From Cafeteria roenbergensis (lineage: Eukaryota > Sar > Bigyra > Bicosoecida > Cafeteriaceae), in the NCBI GenBank assembly GCA_008330645.1, contig VLTN01000056.1:175072-239071 (forward strand): 64,000 bases of DNA. Reading direction: 5' to 3'. Shown one piece after another: positions 45,901 through 56,310 of this stretch. A program made the translations under genes and the position numbers. The notes under the pieces were generated by a model. That model saw only the letters and a list, made by a program, of their open reading frames with translations, searched no databases and was not told the DNA's origin. Position 1 is the first letter of the stretch. Each line of letters begins with the position of its first letter.

Positions 45901-46262
45901 TTCGAGGGACTGGGTTGGCCGTGGCGATGGCTCCGCCTGTGGGCATTTACGGATTCAGCGGCAGGCGAGCGGGCTTTGCTGCAATCACCAGCAGCATGGA
46001 GGCCACATTCGGAAAAGTCGACCCCTGCAGCGAGGAGGGGCACTCAATCGCTGCTACTTCTGCGCGCGGCTCCGCCAAGTCGCGTCGCCTCAAGCTGGCG
46101 GCCACGACAGCGGCCCGCGCCCTGCTCGAAGGTGCGCTCCTGGCTGCGGCTGAGCACATGACGCGCCGCGAGCGTCGCGCCCAGCTCTTGGAATGGGGTG
46201 CCGCTGTTCGACGCCGAAAGCTGGCGCTCTTGCGTCCCGTCACGCCGGGGTTGCGCGAATAG
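37899..46262 (+). CDS. 2787-residue orphan protein, probably nuclear
   Basis: Single uninterrupted exon of 8364 nt from ATG 37899 (the frame is also open upstream, without a better ATG). Long helical, Ala/Leu-rich stretches suggest an alpha-solenoid scaffold. The best-ordered block lies at about residues 1680-1960 (encoded 42960-43770), beginning SLWEIESLWLRNEP and including FAAFHTITRLVVQVLADMVW. The region before the C-terminus (45590-45790) has clustered basic motifs RRAAKR, AKRSRR and RKRSRR between acidic segments, typical of nuclear localisation. A run of 30 serines is encoded by uninterrupted AGC codons at 42813-42902. No family is recognised; a large chromatin or RNA-processing scaffold is only a guess. 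Its unbroken length shows sequence quality is good here. Confidence 0.85.
39271..39306 (+). repeat. 18-bp tandem duplication in coding sequence
   Basis: Two exact copies of an 18-base unit encode PSRDGL twice in a loop of the giant orphan; the frame is kept. Confidence 0.75.
42813..42902 (+). repeat. (AGC)30 microsatellite encoding poly-Ser
   Basis: Thirty perfect AGC units in frame give 30 serines, followed by interrupted Gly/Ser codons. A pure tract this long is normally length-variable among alleles. Confidence 0.95.
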
Positions 46263-46638
46263 GTCCTGCGTGGTGCCGCGCGAACCTTTGGCGCCCGAAC
46301 TGATTGCTCCCGTCGTCAAAGCGCCGCGTCTCTTTCACCCAATTGCTGGGCCCGATTCAGGCACTCGTGAGCCGTGCGAATGCGCCCACCGGGACTACCG
46401 ACGCCAAGCTCCCCCGCGTCACTGGCACACGCTCGCCTGCCCAACGAACAGCTGGTCCGTGCCAGACGATGCACCGGTTCCACGGCAGCTCGCAGGGTCA
46501 ACAGCAACTGTGATGGGACGCGGCAGCGCTTATTCCCCCTCTCACAAACATGTCTCGGCTTGCCAGCCGAGCGAGCAGCGCACCATTGCGCCAGTCCAGC
46601 TTCAATCGCCCAAGCGGGGCTCGCAAGGTCTTGCTTCG
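46263..46638. other. intergenic region between tandem genes
   Basis: 376 bp with the 3' end of the giant orphan and the MRM1 promoter. The MRM1 frame stays open through it from 46198, but no family similarity appears before 46639. Confidence 0.4.
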
Positions 46639-47940
46639 ATGGCTTTGCGGCTGCGCTCCGCGCTGGTGCTGCACAGGACGCGGCTTGCGCCTTCCGTTTG
46701 TGGGGCGCGCTTGGCGCACAGCCGGCCGCACCGCAGCAGCCCCTCCCGCCGTCCCCGGGAAGCCCAGCAGCGCCCTGGCTGGCGCGCCGGTGGCACCAAC
46801 CTCGAAGTTTTGTACGGCGTTCACCCAGTAACGGCGGCTCTGGCAACGGAGTCGAGAGCGGTCGTTTGCGTGCACCTCGAAGACGACAACCGGGGGCTCG
46901 CCGAGGACCTGGCCGTCAAGGTGCTTGACCTTTATGGGGATGGAGACCGCGGCACAAACCCGCTGTTTGCGCTTCGCACGGCGAGCGTGCGCGCCAAGGA
47001 GGCAGCGACTCAACTCGCCCTCTCAGGAACGCTGCCTGCTGCGACTTCGTCGGAGGCCAGCCCTGCACATGTGGAGCGCATGGCCCGGAAGGCAGCTGGG
47101 GCGGTGCGATGCGCTCTCCTTGCGGCCGTGTCCCGAGCGCGACCCGAGATCCGGTGGCATTCAAGGGGCGCTCTTCGCGACCACTTCGCGGCATCCGTAG
47201 GTCCCGGCGCAGGCGGGCGCGGAGGCTCCGGGGCCCAGGGCGTTTTGATGGAGGCTGGGCCGCTCCAGCCTGCTTCGAGCGACAGCGCCCTGGCTGCCCT
47301 TGCAGCGTCGTGGCGTGCCAAGTCTGATTCAGGGGAGCAGTCGCGAGCGCCTGTGGTCGCGGTGCTCGATGGCGTGACGGATCCCCAGAATCTTGGCAGC
47401 ATTGCCCGAGCAGTCGCATTCTTGCAGGCGGATGGGTTGGTCATCTCCTCAAAAAACTGCGCCCCGCTGTCGCCTGCTGCCTCCAAGGCCTCCGCTGGTG
47501 CCCTGGAGGTGCTGGGGGCGTCGGGAAGGCTCCTGTTGGCCGATCGCACGCACAGGATGCTCGCAGCAGCACGTAGTGACGGATGGCGCGTGCTTGGGGC
47601 CGACGCAGCTATGGACTCCGACCCTGAGGCTAGCGGCGCGTCTGACGTGGAGGTGCTGAGGGCGTCCGGTGTGACATCGGCTGAGCCGATCGCTCAGAGT
47701 GTCAGCGCTGCCGCCAGCTCGCCCCTTCACGCCAGCGCTGCGGCAGACCCGCTGACTCCGACGCTGCTAGTGTTGGGAAGCGAAGGGGAAGGCCTTCGGT
47801 TCGTGGTGCGAGAGCAGTGCGATGAGTTTGTTGCCATCTGCCCGAGCAGTGCGGGCTGGTCTGCTGGCCCCGTGGACTCCCTCAACGTGTCTGCCGCAGC
47901 CGCGGTGCTTCTTTACGACCTCTGCAGAGCTCGGCGGTAG
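46639..47940 (+). CDS. MRM1: mitochondrial rRNA 2'-O-ribose methyltransferase (SpoU/TrmH family, MRM1-like)
   Basis: Single exon, 433 residues. ATG 46639 begins a mitochondrial-type presequence (MALRLRSALVLHRTRLAPS). An L30e-like substrate-binding domain starts NLEVLYGVHPVTAAL. The SPOUT catalytic domain has all three SpoU motifs: VLDGVTDPQNLGSIARA from 242, LVLGSEGEGL near 377 and SLNVSAAAAVLLYDL near 414-428, which form the knotted S-adenosylmethionine site. MRM1 methylates a conserved guanosine in the large mitochondrial rRNA. A roughly 100-residue Ala/Gly-rich insertion separates the two domains, and another of about 60 residues lies before motif 2. The stop faces the next gene's stop across 322 bp. 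Confidence 0.92.
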   Translation: MALRLRSALVLHRTRLAPSVCGARLAHSRPHRSSPSRRPREAQQRPGWRAGGTNLEVLYGVHPVTAALATESRAVVCVHLEDDNRGLAEDLAVKVLDLYGDGDRGTNPLFALRTASVRAKEAATQLALSGTLPAATSSEASPAHVERMARKAAGAVRCALLAAVSRARPEIRWHSRGALRDHFAASVGPGAGGRGGSGAQGVLMEAGPLQPASSDSALAALAASWRAKSDSGEQSRAPVVAVLDGVTDPQNLGSIARAVAFLQADGLVISSKNCAPLSPAASKASAGALEVLGASGRLLLADRTHRMLAAARSDGWRVLGADAAMDSDPEASGASDVEVLRASGVTSAEPIAQSVSAAASSPLHASAAADPLTPTLLVLGSEGEGLRFVVREQCDEFVAICPSSAGWSAGPVDSLNVSAAAAVLLYDLCRARR

Positions 47941-48262
47941 GCTTGGAACCGCTTGCTCTGGGAAGCGCGAGCGCGTGTGGCGCCAGCGGGAGCAGATCAA
48001 TCTGAAGCCGTTGAGCCGCGGGCACCCATGCCATCTCAACTGGTTCACGCCACAATCAACCAAGCATGATGGGTGGCTTTGCCCCCGGGCCAATCAGAGC
48101 AGGTCGGCCGCCGGCCCTCGAGTGTGCCGCTTCAATGCTGCGCGGGGGCGGGGACCACTCGTTCGGAAACCGGTTGGGTTCACAGTTGTCCGCAGACATA
48201 AATCCTACTCCGACAAACGCTCACACGCACCAGGACGAATCGGAGGCGTTACCGGACAGTCC
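47941..48262. other. convergent intergenic region
   Basis: 322 bp between convergent stops. GCGTGTGG at 47973-47980 follows MRM1, and CGCTCACACGCAC at 48219-48231 is GT-rich for the minus-strand gene. No gene is seen. Confidence 0.45.
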
Positions 48263-50260
48263 TCAAGCAAGTTCGGCACTGCGACGGTGCCCGACCGTCG
48301 CGCGCAGCCTGCCAGCCGCATCTGGTCCAGGCGTCGCCCCGCGCTTGCACATGCTCGCCCACCCCAAGAACTGCTCGTCCGTCACAGACATGCTACCCAG
48401 GTGAGCCTCCAGAGATTGCAGTCGGCGCAAGTACTTGTTCGGGAGATGGTGCACCTGCCAGCGCCTCCGCCATGACTCCAGCAACGTCGGCCTGCCCGGC
48501 CCCGCGGCGGCGCTGTACGGCGCCCACATCCCCCAGGACTCGTCGCCGGCCCGGACCACGCGCAAGCGCCCCGTATTCGCGTCTTCGACCATCGGCAGCG
48601 GCACCGCGCGCACCAGGCCGCAGCGGAAGAACACGCCGGAGTCCGCACCCTCAATCGGCCCATAGAACCAGTGAATCTGCTCGCGGCAAGAGAGACAGCC
48701 CTTGGAGCCTCGCCGCTCTGGCCAGCGACGCTCCGTCTCCAGCGCGAACCCGCCCTGGTGGACGACCTCGAACATTGCGAACGCCACCCCGCGGTACACG
48801 TAGATCGACGTGAACTGGGTCTCGGTCGGGGAGCCGGAGATGATCAGTCGCTGCGGCAAGTCGGCTCGCTTCGACGCCGCGCTGGCTGCCGCCGGCGCGC
48901 GCCAGTTCTCCTCCAACTGCATCACCCCGGGCGTCCACTCCGCGGGCATGAACGCAGACCACTCCCAGTGCGCTCGCAGCATCTCGGCCGTGATCCGGTG
49001 GTCCTCCTCGAACATCCCCGCCACGTGCGGCCGGCGCGCTGCCGCCTCCGTCTCCATCAAGGTCCGCTCACGCGCCGACCATGCAAACGTCCTAGCCAGC
49101 TCCTTTGCGTGAGCCCAGACGCGAACATGCACTGCCGAGCCGCGGGCCGTCGCGCGCCACTCCGCCACCGCAGCGCGCAGCGCCTTGGGCCAGCCGTGAG
49201 TTGCCTCCGGCAGCGGTGACTCGGAGTCGGCAAGCAGGCCGCCTGGGCACGCCTCCGCCAAGCCTGCAGCCACCCGGAGCAGCGTGTGGTTGTTCGGCCG
49301 GGCCGGGCGGTGGCGAAGGATGCCAAGCGCTGGGCCTTGCCAGCTGTCGTCCCCCGCCGCGGCGCTCCGCCTGCTGGGTGACGAGCTCCCGGTGCAGCTC
49401 ACTCCATCCACGGTGCCGCTTGCGATCCCCACGTGCACATCCAGGTCTACCGACCACCGCCCGCACCCCTCGGGCGGGGCAACCGCACCAGCTCCGTCTC
49501 GCCGCGTGTCAACCACCAGTCGCCGCAGCTGGTTGGTCACGTAACCCAGCCGCACGACATCGCGAGACCAAAAGGCGAGAACGCCGAGCCGGACCCGGAA
49601 GGCGCCATCGCCGCCGGACGCGCACGCAGTGGCCGCGCGGGGTCTCCGACGGAACTGGCCGGGCTCCGGCCCGGGCCGAGCCAGCGCGAGCACGGCCTCC
49701 TGCGCCTCGGCCGAGCGCATGATCTCCGCTGGGTCCCATGAGAGCCGCGCCGCCAGCAAGCACCGCGGGACGACGGGCGCACTCAGACTCGGGGAGCCGG
49801 CGCTCGGTTGAGTCATTGGGTGGATGAAGGCCAGCGGAGCGTAGTAGTGGCTGCCCGGGGACTGGTTGCTGTCGAATGTGACCGCGGCTCTCACTATTTC
49901 ACGGGAGGAGTTTGCTACGCAGGACGCAACCTGTGTAGGGGTCGCGCCCACGCGCGCGACACGAGCGCACGTGTCGCCGATGATACTCTCGACAGCCTCT
50001 TCAGAGGGCTTTCCGCTGCTCTCCGTGACGTATGACACCCACATCTGTGCCTCATGGACAATGCCCGTCTCGGCCAGTGCCCAGCGCTGGTACGGCTGCC
50101 CGCTGAGCAGGCTGAGCATCGAGTGGAGCCCCTTGCCTCGAACAGCGGCGTCTGAGAGACTCAGCCACGACGGCTGCCCGCGGCCGTTCAGCACAGGGAT
50201 GGTCTGGGCCAGCGCGCCCGCCCAGAGCGCTGCGCAGATGGCCACTCGGACGAGGATCAT
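48263..50260 (-). CDS. secreted orphan protein
   Basis: Single exon, 665 residues. The first 19 residues are a clear signal peptide (MILVRVAICAALWAGALAQ), and no other membrane segment is seen, so the product should be secreted or lumenal. Cys residues are spread in possible disulfide pairs, including CLSCREQ and RCGLV near the C-terminal third. Conserved-looking blocks are FEEDHRITAEMLRAHWEW, TQFTSIYVYRGVAFAMFE and QIHWFYGPIEGADSG. The C-terminal 40 residues are polar. No family is recognised. It follows the MRH-like receptor gene on the same strand at 525 bp. Confidence 0.75.
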   Translation of the reverse strand: MILVRVAICAALWAGALAQTIPVLNGRGQPSWLSLSDAAVRGKGLHSMLSLLSGQPYQRWALAETGIVHEAQMWVSYVTESSGKPSEEAVESIIGDTCARVARVGATPTQVASCVANSSREIVRAAVTFDSNQSPGSHYYAPLAFIHPMTQPSAGSPSLSAPVVPRCLLAARLSWDPAEIMRSAEAQEAVLALARPGPEPGQFRRRPRAATACASGGDGAFRVRLGVLAFWSRDVVRLGYVTNQLRRLVVDTRRDGAGAVAPPEGCGRWSVDLDVHVGIASGTVDGVSCTGSSSPSRRSAAAGDDSWQGPALGILRHRPARPNNHTLLRVAAGLAEACPGGLLADSESPLPEATHGWPKALRAAVAEWRATARGSAVHVRVWAHAKELARTFAWSARERTLMETEAAARRPHVAGMFEEDHRITAEMLRAHWEWSAFMPAEWTPGVMQLEENWRAPAAASAASKRADLPQRLIISGSPTETQFTSIYVYRGVAFAMFEVVHQGGFALETERRWPERRGSKGCLSCREQIHWFYGPIEGADSGVFFRCGLVRAVPLPMVEDANTGRLRVVRAGDESWGMWAPYSAAAGPGRPTLLESWRRRWQVHHLPNKYLRRLQSLEAHLGSMSVTDEQFLGWASMCKRGATPGPDAAGRLRATVGHRRSAELA

Positions 50261-50785
50261 GCCGCTGCCGGCCGCGTGGTGGGCTGCTTGGTTCGGTGGC
50301 AGGGCCCTAGAAGCGGAGCTGTTTCTTTTGCTTGGGCTCGACAGAGCCGCATCACCGAGTCCTCAACGCGCAGAGGAGTCGCCTCCGACTCGACCGCTGC
50401 CGCGCGAATCGGCCGGCTTTGGGAGACTTCGAGCATACGTCACAGAACTAGCGGCGCCTTCCCCCCCCCCCTGACGGCGCCGGCCTGTGCAAGCACGGCA
50501 AAAGCTGGGCTCGATGGCGCGCAGCAGCGCTCGTTTCGTTCTTCTTTGTCTTTTCCATCGTGCGCCGGCTGGCAACGACTAAGCAAGCCGGCATCGGGCT
50601 AAGGATTGACGCATGTGAGTCACATAAGCTGCGCACGCCAACGCCATGGCACTCCAGTGACGGTGCGAGTGCGCCACTGTCGCGCTCTGCTCGCAAGGCG
50701 GCTTCCGCAGCAGGCCGAGGGCGTCCCCCACGATGCGTGCCAAGCGCTGCCCAGTCACTCGGCTGCAAGTCAGCCCCGGTCAAGG
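50261..50785. other. intergenic region between two minus-strand genes
   Basis: 525 bp, the longest apparent non-coding stretch outside the damaged right end. It must hold the promoter of the secreted orphan and the 3' end of the MRH-like gene. A run of ten C lies near 50460. No gene or RNA is seen. Confidence 0.5.
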
Positions 50786-53700
50786 CTACTCCAAGCTCAA
50801 GACGTCATTGTCCGAGCCTGACCCTTGACTCACGAGGCTGGGCGGGCCAGCCGCTTGCCGAGCTTGCGAGCCCACGAGGTCGCGTTGCGCGCCCTCTGTG
50901 CTGCCGAGGCGAGAACTGCTCCCGCTCGCGCCGTCCGCGGTGGCGCTGTCGTCGTCGAAATCGTCGTCGTCATCCAGTGGCAAAATGTTTTGCTGTTCAA
51001 GGGCATGGGCATCGAGTCCAGTCCCGCGGAGCGCCACTTGCATCACGCCGTGGTCCGCTCCTCGAGCAACAGCGGCGCCACCCCGGCGGCTACGCCGTTC
51101 ATGGCCAGCCGCGCCGTCGCCGGGCCGCGTTCTGGAGGCACCTGGCCGAGCAGGCCCCGTCGTCGAATCGCCAACCGACGCGGCGGCCGTGTCCTGCCCT
51201 CCAAGGGTCGACATCGAGCTTGTGGCTGAGAGCCATCCGGGATTGGCACCAGTGGCTGCCCTGTAGCCGCCGGGCAGCTGCCCAGGCAATCGCACACTCC
51301 CTGGGCCACCACCCCTCCCAGTCTTTGTCCCGAGCTGCTTGTCCCAGAGTGAGCCCGACACATGCGCGCGTTCCGCGTCCATGCTTTTGGTCCCTCGGCT
51401 TGAGCCTTTGCGGAGCGTGCCGTTCTGGCGTGACACGTACGTCCCGTCGTGCTCCAACAGCCCTCGGGCACGGTCCAGCGTTGCGTCCCGTCGCCACGTC
51501 GTTGGCAGTCGAAACGCTCCTCGGCGTGCGCAGGCGTTTCGGCGGACTGCAAAACCAACCCCAACGACAGCTGCGATGCCAAGCACTGAGCCAACAACAA
51601 TCGCCGCGAGTTCAGAGGCAGACAAGCCCCCCGGCCCCTGGGGCCCGAGCGGGGCTGGCATGACCACAACGATTGCGGTTGCGGCGTGCATCCACACGAG
51701 TCCGGGAGGGAGCGGCGTTGGGGCCCCGAACGAGTGCCGTCTCGGCTCGGAAAGCAAACTGCTGTGCCTGGTCTGACCAGAGGATTCGGGCGCCGCGGCC
51801 TTGCGGTTTCCACGTGGGCCCCAGCGAGTCAGCGCCACGGCAGGAGGCTCGTCCGGCTCGCTCGCCGGCTGGGCCTTTTGCCGGGGCCCATTGCGGTCCG
51901 CGCCCCGACTCTCGCTGCTCCCCGAAGACGGCGGTGGCAGCCCGACTGGGAGGCCGAACGGGGCACCAGGGCGACGACCGTCGGAGTGCCGCCCAATCCA
52001 TGCTGGGTGTGCCGGCAAAATCAGTCCAACCTCTGTCGACGTGCCCTGGGTTGCGGAGATGAACCGGACGTGCGCCCAGGCGTGGGCTCCAGCGCCGCTC
52101 GTTGCGGAAACGCAAGCCCGAACTCCTGGGACAATCGCCATGCCCAAGCTGCGGCGCACCGGCTGCTCCAGCGATGGCAGCTCGCCAAGGCCGCGACGTC
52201 CCGCATGCGAGCCAGACACTGCCCCCCTTGCGTCGCCCGTGCCTCTCAGCGCATCTGAGCAGGGCGGAAGAGTGAGGGCGCCCAGCTGGCCGAGCGAGGA
52301 CAGCAGCCACTCGGAAGCGGACTCCCCGACGCACACTCTCGGGGAGGTGCCACCGGAAGGGCCGCCTCCAGCGCCAGCGGACCCCGCTTGCGGCCATGCC
52401 GGGACAGAGCTGGCGACTTCATGGAGCCATGCTCGGAGAGCATCAGCGCCGGCATCCAGCTGGGCGTATGCGCTCCCTGTGTGGCTCGCAAACGCCCCGT
52501 TGCCGCTGCCGCTGCCAGGCCACGCCGGCACGGGTCCGCCCCCGCCCTCGCTCGCGGCCATCGATACATTCACGCTGCACGATGTATTCTGAAAGCCATA
52601 TGCCTGCGCCGGCGATGTGAGCGACAAGGCCGCCGATCCAGAAGGGTCGAGCCTTCCACTCGGGCAAACGGCAATCAAGACGTCGTCGGAGCAATTCGAC
52701 TGCAGCAGAACCGCCGGCCTCGAGCTGTTCGGGCGGCCGTCTGCCCTGAACTGGTCACGGAACTGCATGCCGAGAGGCGGGTCCAGGGACGTCCCAGCCT
52801 TGAACGCTAGCTGGTCCGGGGCGGGTTTGCGCGAGCCCCCGGGCATCATCTCCACCAATCGGGACTCTTGCACTGACGGAAAGGGTTTGCACACGTACGA
52901 GGTCCGCCAGTCGACCACCACTGCGCATGGGTCCTCTGCGAGCGGCGGGGCACCCGAGTGGTTCCGGCCGGCAGTTCCGTTGACAGGGGGCGGGGGCGGG
53001 GCGCAGCACCCCGCAGGGGAGGCCAGCGTGGGCGTGCCGGTTGCGAACCCGTAGTAGGAGGCGTCACACCGCAGGCCCACCCACACTCTCCAAGAGGCGC
53101 CCGGGCGAAGCGGGCAGGCGCCACCGGTGGCGTTGAGGGACACCACGGAGGGCTCCGTCGCTGACCGGACCGATGCAGCGGCCGGCTGGGGGCGCCGGGG
53201 CTGCAGCGGCCACAGGGGCTTGCTTCGCAGCGCCGCGTCCCAGTGAGGCGTGCTGTTGGCTTGCCACTCCCAAGGCGTGTCCACGACAGTTGCGGCCACG
53301 CACTCTCCCCCGAGAGCGGTGGAGCAAACGCAGACGTCGGTGCCGTCCGGACACTTGGAGCCATGGAACTGCTTCTGCCTTGGCATGGCCGACATTCCGC
53401 CGCAGCTCGACACAAATACGCTCGCTCCGGAGCTCTGCGCCGCGTGGGGCGAGTCAGAGAGGGCTCGAGGAGGCGGGGACAGCTCGAGCTTGCAGTCGGC
53501 TGGAGCTCAGGCAGCGAGCCCCAACGCCGCGGCTTCGAGCGCCAAGCCTCGCGCAAAGCGGCTGCGAGTAAACAAGTCGGGCTTACGGAATTGGTCCCCG
53601 CGAGATAGTCGTGGCTGCTCCGCTGGTATGCGGCGAGCATCGACGTGTTGAAGCTGGTCACACTCCCGCGCCCGTCGCTGACGCACACGGTACAGTTGCC

Positions 53701-53790
53701 GCACTTGCGGGCAGGCGACGCGTGCGAGTATCTGGCGCTCAACAGCACAGCTACCACTCCAAGCCAGCCTAGGCCGCGGGGGCGGCACAT
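50786..53790 (-). CDS. type I membrane protein with MRH-like Cys-rich ectodomain
   Basis: Two exons, 53587-53790 and 50786-53434 (GTAAGC donor, phase 0), encode 950 residues. A signal peptide (LGVVAVLLSARYSHA) precedes KCGNCTVC. Residues about 70-240 follow the order of a mannose-6-phosphate-receptor homology domain: VFVSSCGG, CPDGTDVC, ACPLRPG, WRVWVGLRCD, and CAVVVDWRTSYVC at the end, where the family has C-x-Y-x-F-x-W-x-T-x-x-AC. One transmembrane helix (LAAIVVGSVLGIAAVVGVGF) near residue 690 is followed by a tail of about 240 residues with an acidic patch and the end SDNDVLSLE. A Golgi-to-endosome sorting receptor is a reasonable inference; the MRH call needs a profile search. Confidence 0.8.
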
Positions 53791-54119
53791 GGAGGCGCGA
53801 CCGAGACGGCCGGGCGTGGGGCCTTGCCGAGCCCGCGTGCCCGGCGGCTCACGCCCTCGCCGCGGCTCGTGCGGGGCCACGGGTTCAGACGCCCTTGCCG
53901 CGAGGCGCACCAGTCCGGCCCAGCGCGACGCGCTGGTGCCGTGCGGGGCTGGCCGAACTCGGCGGCAGCAGAGCCGGGATGCTTGGGAGAGCTTGCAGCA
54001 GCGGCAGAACATTGCGGGCGCGACAGTGACCCAGGTGCAAGGCGCGGCAGAGATCCGCACCTGGCTGGCCCAAGCCCGCCCGCCGACCGCCTCCACTTCG
54101 AGACCAAGGCTCGCACTCA
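53791..54119. promoter_or_regulatory. divergent promoter, MRH-like receptor / L2HGDH
   Basis: 329 bp between start codons. Both frames remain partly open, so either start could move. No motif recognised. Confidence 0.35.
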
Positions 54120-56008
54120 ATGGCCGCGGTCGCCGCTCGCTTCGCTTCCCCCCTGGCCCGCACGGCGAGGACGTGGGCTCCCGGACTCGCGCGTGATGCC
54201 GCGGCGGCAACGGGGACCAGGATGGCCTCGGGCGGCCACGCGCTCCCTTCGAAGACGGACTTTTGCGTCGTGGGCGGAGGCATCATCGGTGTGGCGATCG
54301 CGCGTGAGCTCGCGCACCGCCACCCCGGCGCGTCCATTACGCTGCTGGAAAAGGAGTCGTCGGTGGCGCAGCACGCGTCAGGCCGCAACAGCGGCGTGCT
54401 GCATGCTGGCTTCTACTACAGCCCGAGTCGTTCAAGGCCAAGCTCACGCGCGCGGGCAACGTGTTCCTGCACGAGTACATCGAGGAGAAGGGGCTGAAGA
54501 TCAACAAGTGCGGGAAGATTGTGGTCGCACGCAACGAGGAAGAGGTGCGAACACAATCGAACCATGTCGGGTTGACAGGCCTGGCGACCGATGCTCCGCA
54601 GCACCACAGTGCATGGTGTGGGCTGGGCTGGGCAAGCCACCCAGGCCGCTCGTGTTTGGTGGGCGGGGGTGTCGAAGCCATGCGGCATGGGCCCGAATGT
54701 CCTGCTTATCTCGCCCTCCTGCTGTCGCTGCATGCCGTACCCGGACGTTGCCCCCGCCGATCACCCCACCTCCCCACCTCCCCTCCCCTGGCGCAAATCG
54801 CAGGCTGCTGGCATTGACGAGCTCAAGAGGCGGGGGGACGCCAATGGCGTGCCCCTGGAGAAGATCACGGCGGCCGAGGCGGAGGAGCTTGAGGTGAGGA
54901 ACCATCGCACAGCCGCGAGTCAGGACGCGCCCATGCTGTCACTACCACGCCACACCACGCCACGCCACGCCCTCTCTGCCGTCTGTGCATGCCATGTGTG
55001 CTTCGCAGCCACTGGTTCGCACCCACGAGGTTGCGCTGTGGTCGCCCACAACGTCGGCCGCGGACCCGGAGGAGGTCACCCGCAGCCTCGCCAGGGACGC
55101 CGAGGAGGCCGGCGTCACGTTCATCCACGACACTCGCTACGTCGGGGGCGGGGCCGAGGGCCGTGTCGGGAACGGCTGTGTCGTCCGCACGAACCACGGC
55201 ACCTTGGAGGCCGGGCACCTCGTCAACTGTGCAGGCCTCTACGCCGATCGCGTCGCTCACGACTTTGGCTTCGGCAAGGACCTCGTCATGCTCCCATTCA
55301 AGGGTCTGTACATGTACTGCAACTCCGTGCCGCTGACCCGCCTCATCTACCCCGTGCCCGACCTGCGCAACCCCTTCCTAGGGGTGCACTTCACCGTCAC
55401 CGTGGACGGAAAGGTCAAGGTGAGCGCGCTTGAAAGCCTGGCGGCGAAGACTCTATCCTCATTCCCCGCATTAGAGCCCCGTCCGATGGCCTGCTCGGCC
55501 TTGCCCGCAGATCGCGCCGCCTCCTGCAGGCTCAGGCGTCGCGCCACCCTCCCACTCTCCCACGCCCTCCCCCTCCGCGTGCACGTGTGGTCAAGCGTTT
55601 CGCAGATTGGCCCCACCGCCATCCCTGCGCTGTGGCGCGAGCAGTACGGCTTGCTGGACAACATGGACATTGGCGACATGTACACCACGCTCATGACCGA
55701 GGCCCAGCTCTTCGTCAAGGCCGGGTTCAACTTCCGCGAGCTCGCCTTCGAGGAGGCCCGCAAGTACTACAAGCCGTTCATGACCAAGGGGGCCAGCGAG
55801 CTCGTCAAGGGGGTCACCGACGCCTCGTTTGGCAACTACGGCCGCCCCGGCATCCGCGCGCAGCTGCTTGACAAAGCGCACCCGCACGCTCGTCATGGAC
55901 TTCCACATCGAGGGCGACGAGTCCTCCACACACGTCCTCAATGCCGTGAGTCCGGCGTGGACCTGCTCCGTCCCGTTCGCCCAGCACGTGTGCGACACGA
56001 TGAAAGGT
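54120..56008 (+). CDS. L2HGDH: L-2-hydroxyglutarate dehydrogenase (frameshifted in this sequence)
   Basis: Exons 54120-54544, 54804-54893, 55009-55419 and 55606 to about 56008; the last, short exon is unresolved (an acceptor before a TAG at 56262-56264 is one option). A mitochondrial presequence precedes the FAD-binding motif VVGGGIIGVAIAREL, with GGGIIG at 52-57. Family blocks follow: HASGRNSGVLHAGFYY, INKCGKIVVA, VNCAGLYADRVA, PFKGLYMY, YPVPDLRNPFLGVHFT and GNYGRPGIRAQ. The flavoenzyme oxidises L-2-hydroxyglutarate to 2-oxoglutarate at the mitochondrial inner membrane. Two single-base frameshifts break it: a missing C in the run at 54422-54424 and an extra A in the run at 55873-55875. The conserved sequence on both sides suggests a working gene with consensus errors. 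Confidence 0.87.
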
Positions 56009-56310
56009 GTGAGTGAGGGGTTCCCGGGAGCAAGGGTGGCCGGCAGCTGCGCCCGAAGCAAGTGCCTGCCATGCCCCTTTGCAAACAGCACGCATCTCGT
56101 CGCGCCGTCAACACTCGTCGCAAGTGGAGCGCGTTGGCCTGCGCGCAAAGCCTCCGCCCGGAGCGGCCAGTCCGCCCGCACTGCGAGCGGGGGGCTTCGC
56201 CCAGCGGCACCGTGAGCCCTCCAGGCCGCCGCTGCCGCGATCGCGCCTGGTCGAGCAGGCCTAGTTGACGATGGTGCAGCTCGCGAAGGGCCGCTATTTT
56301 GCTCTGCGAT

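Noticed and set aside
50560-51663. 367-codon plus-strand frame overlapping the MRH-like gene
   Set aside because: Antisense shadow; the minus-strand frame has a signal peptide, membrane helix and consistent splicing.
54120-56008. L2HGDH as a true pseudogene
   Set aside because: Only two one-base indels at short runs, conserved codons throughout and intact splice sites; neighbouring genes show the same error type.
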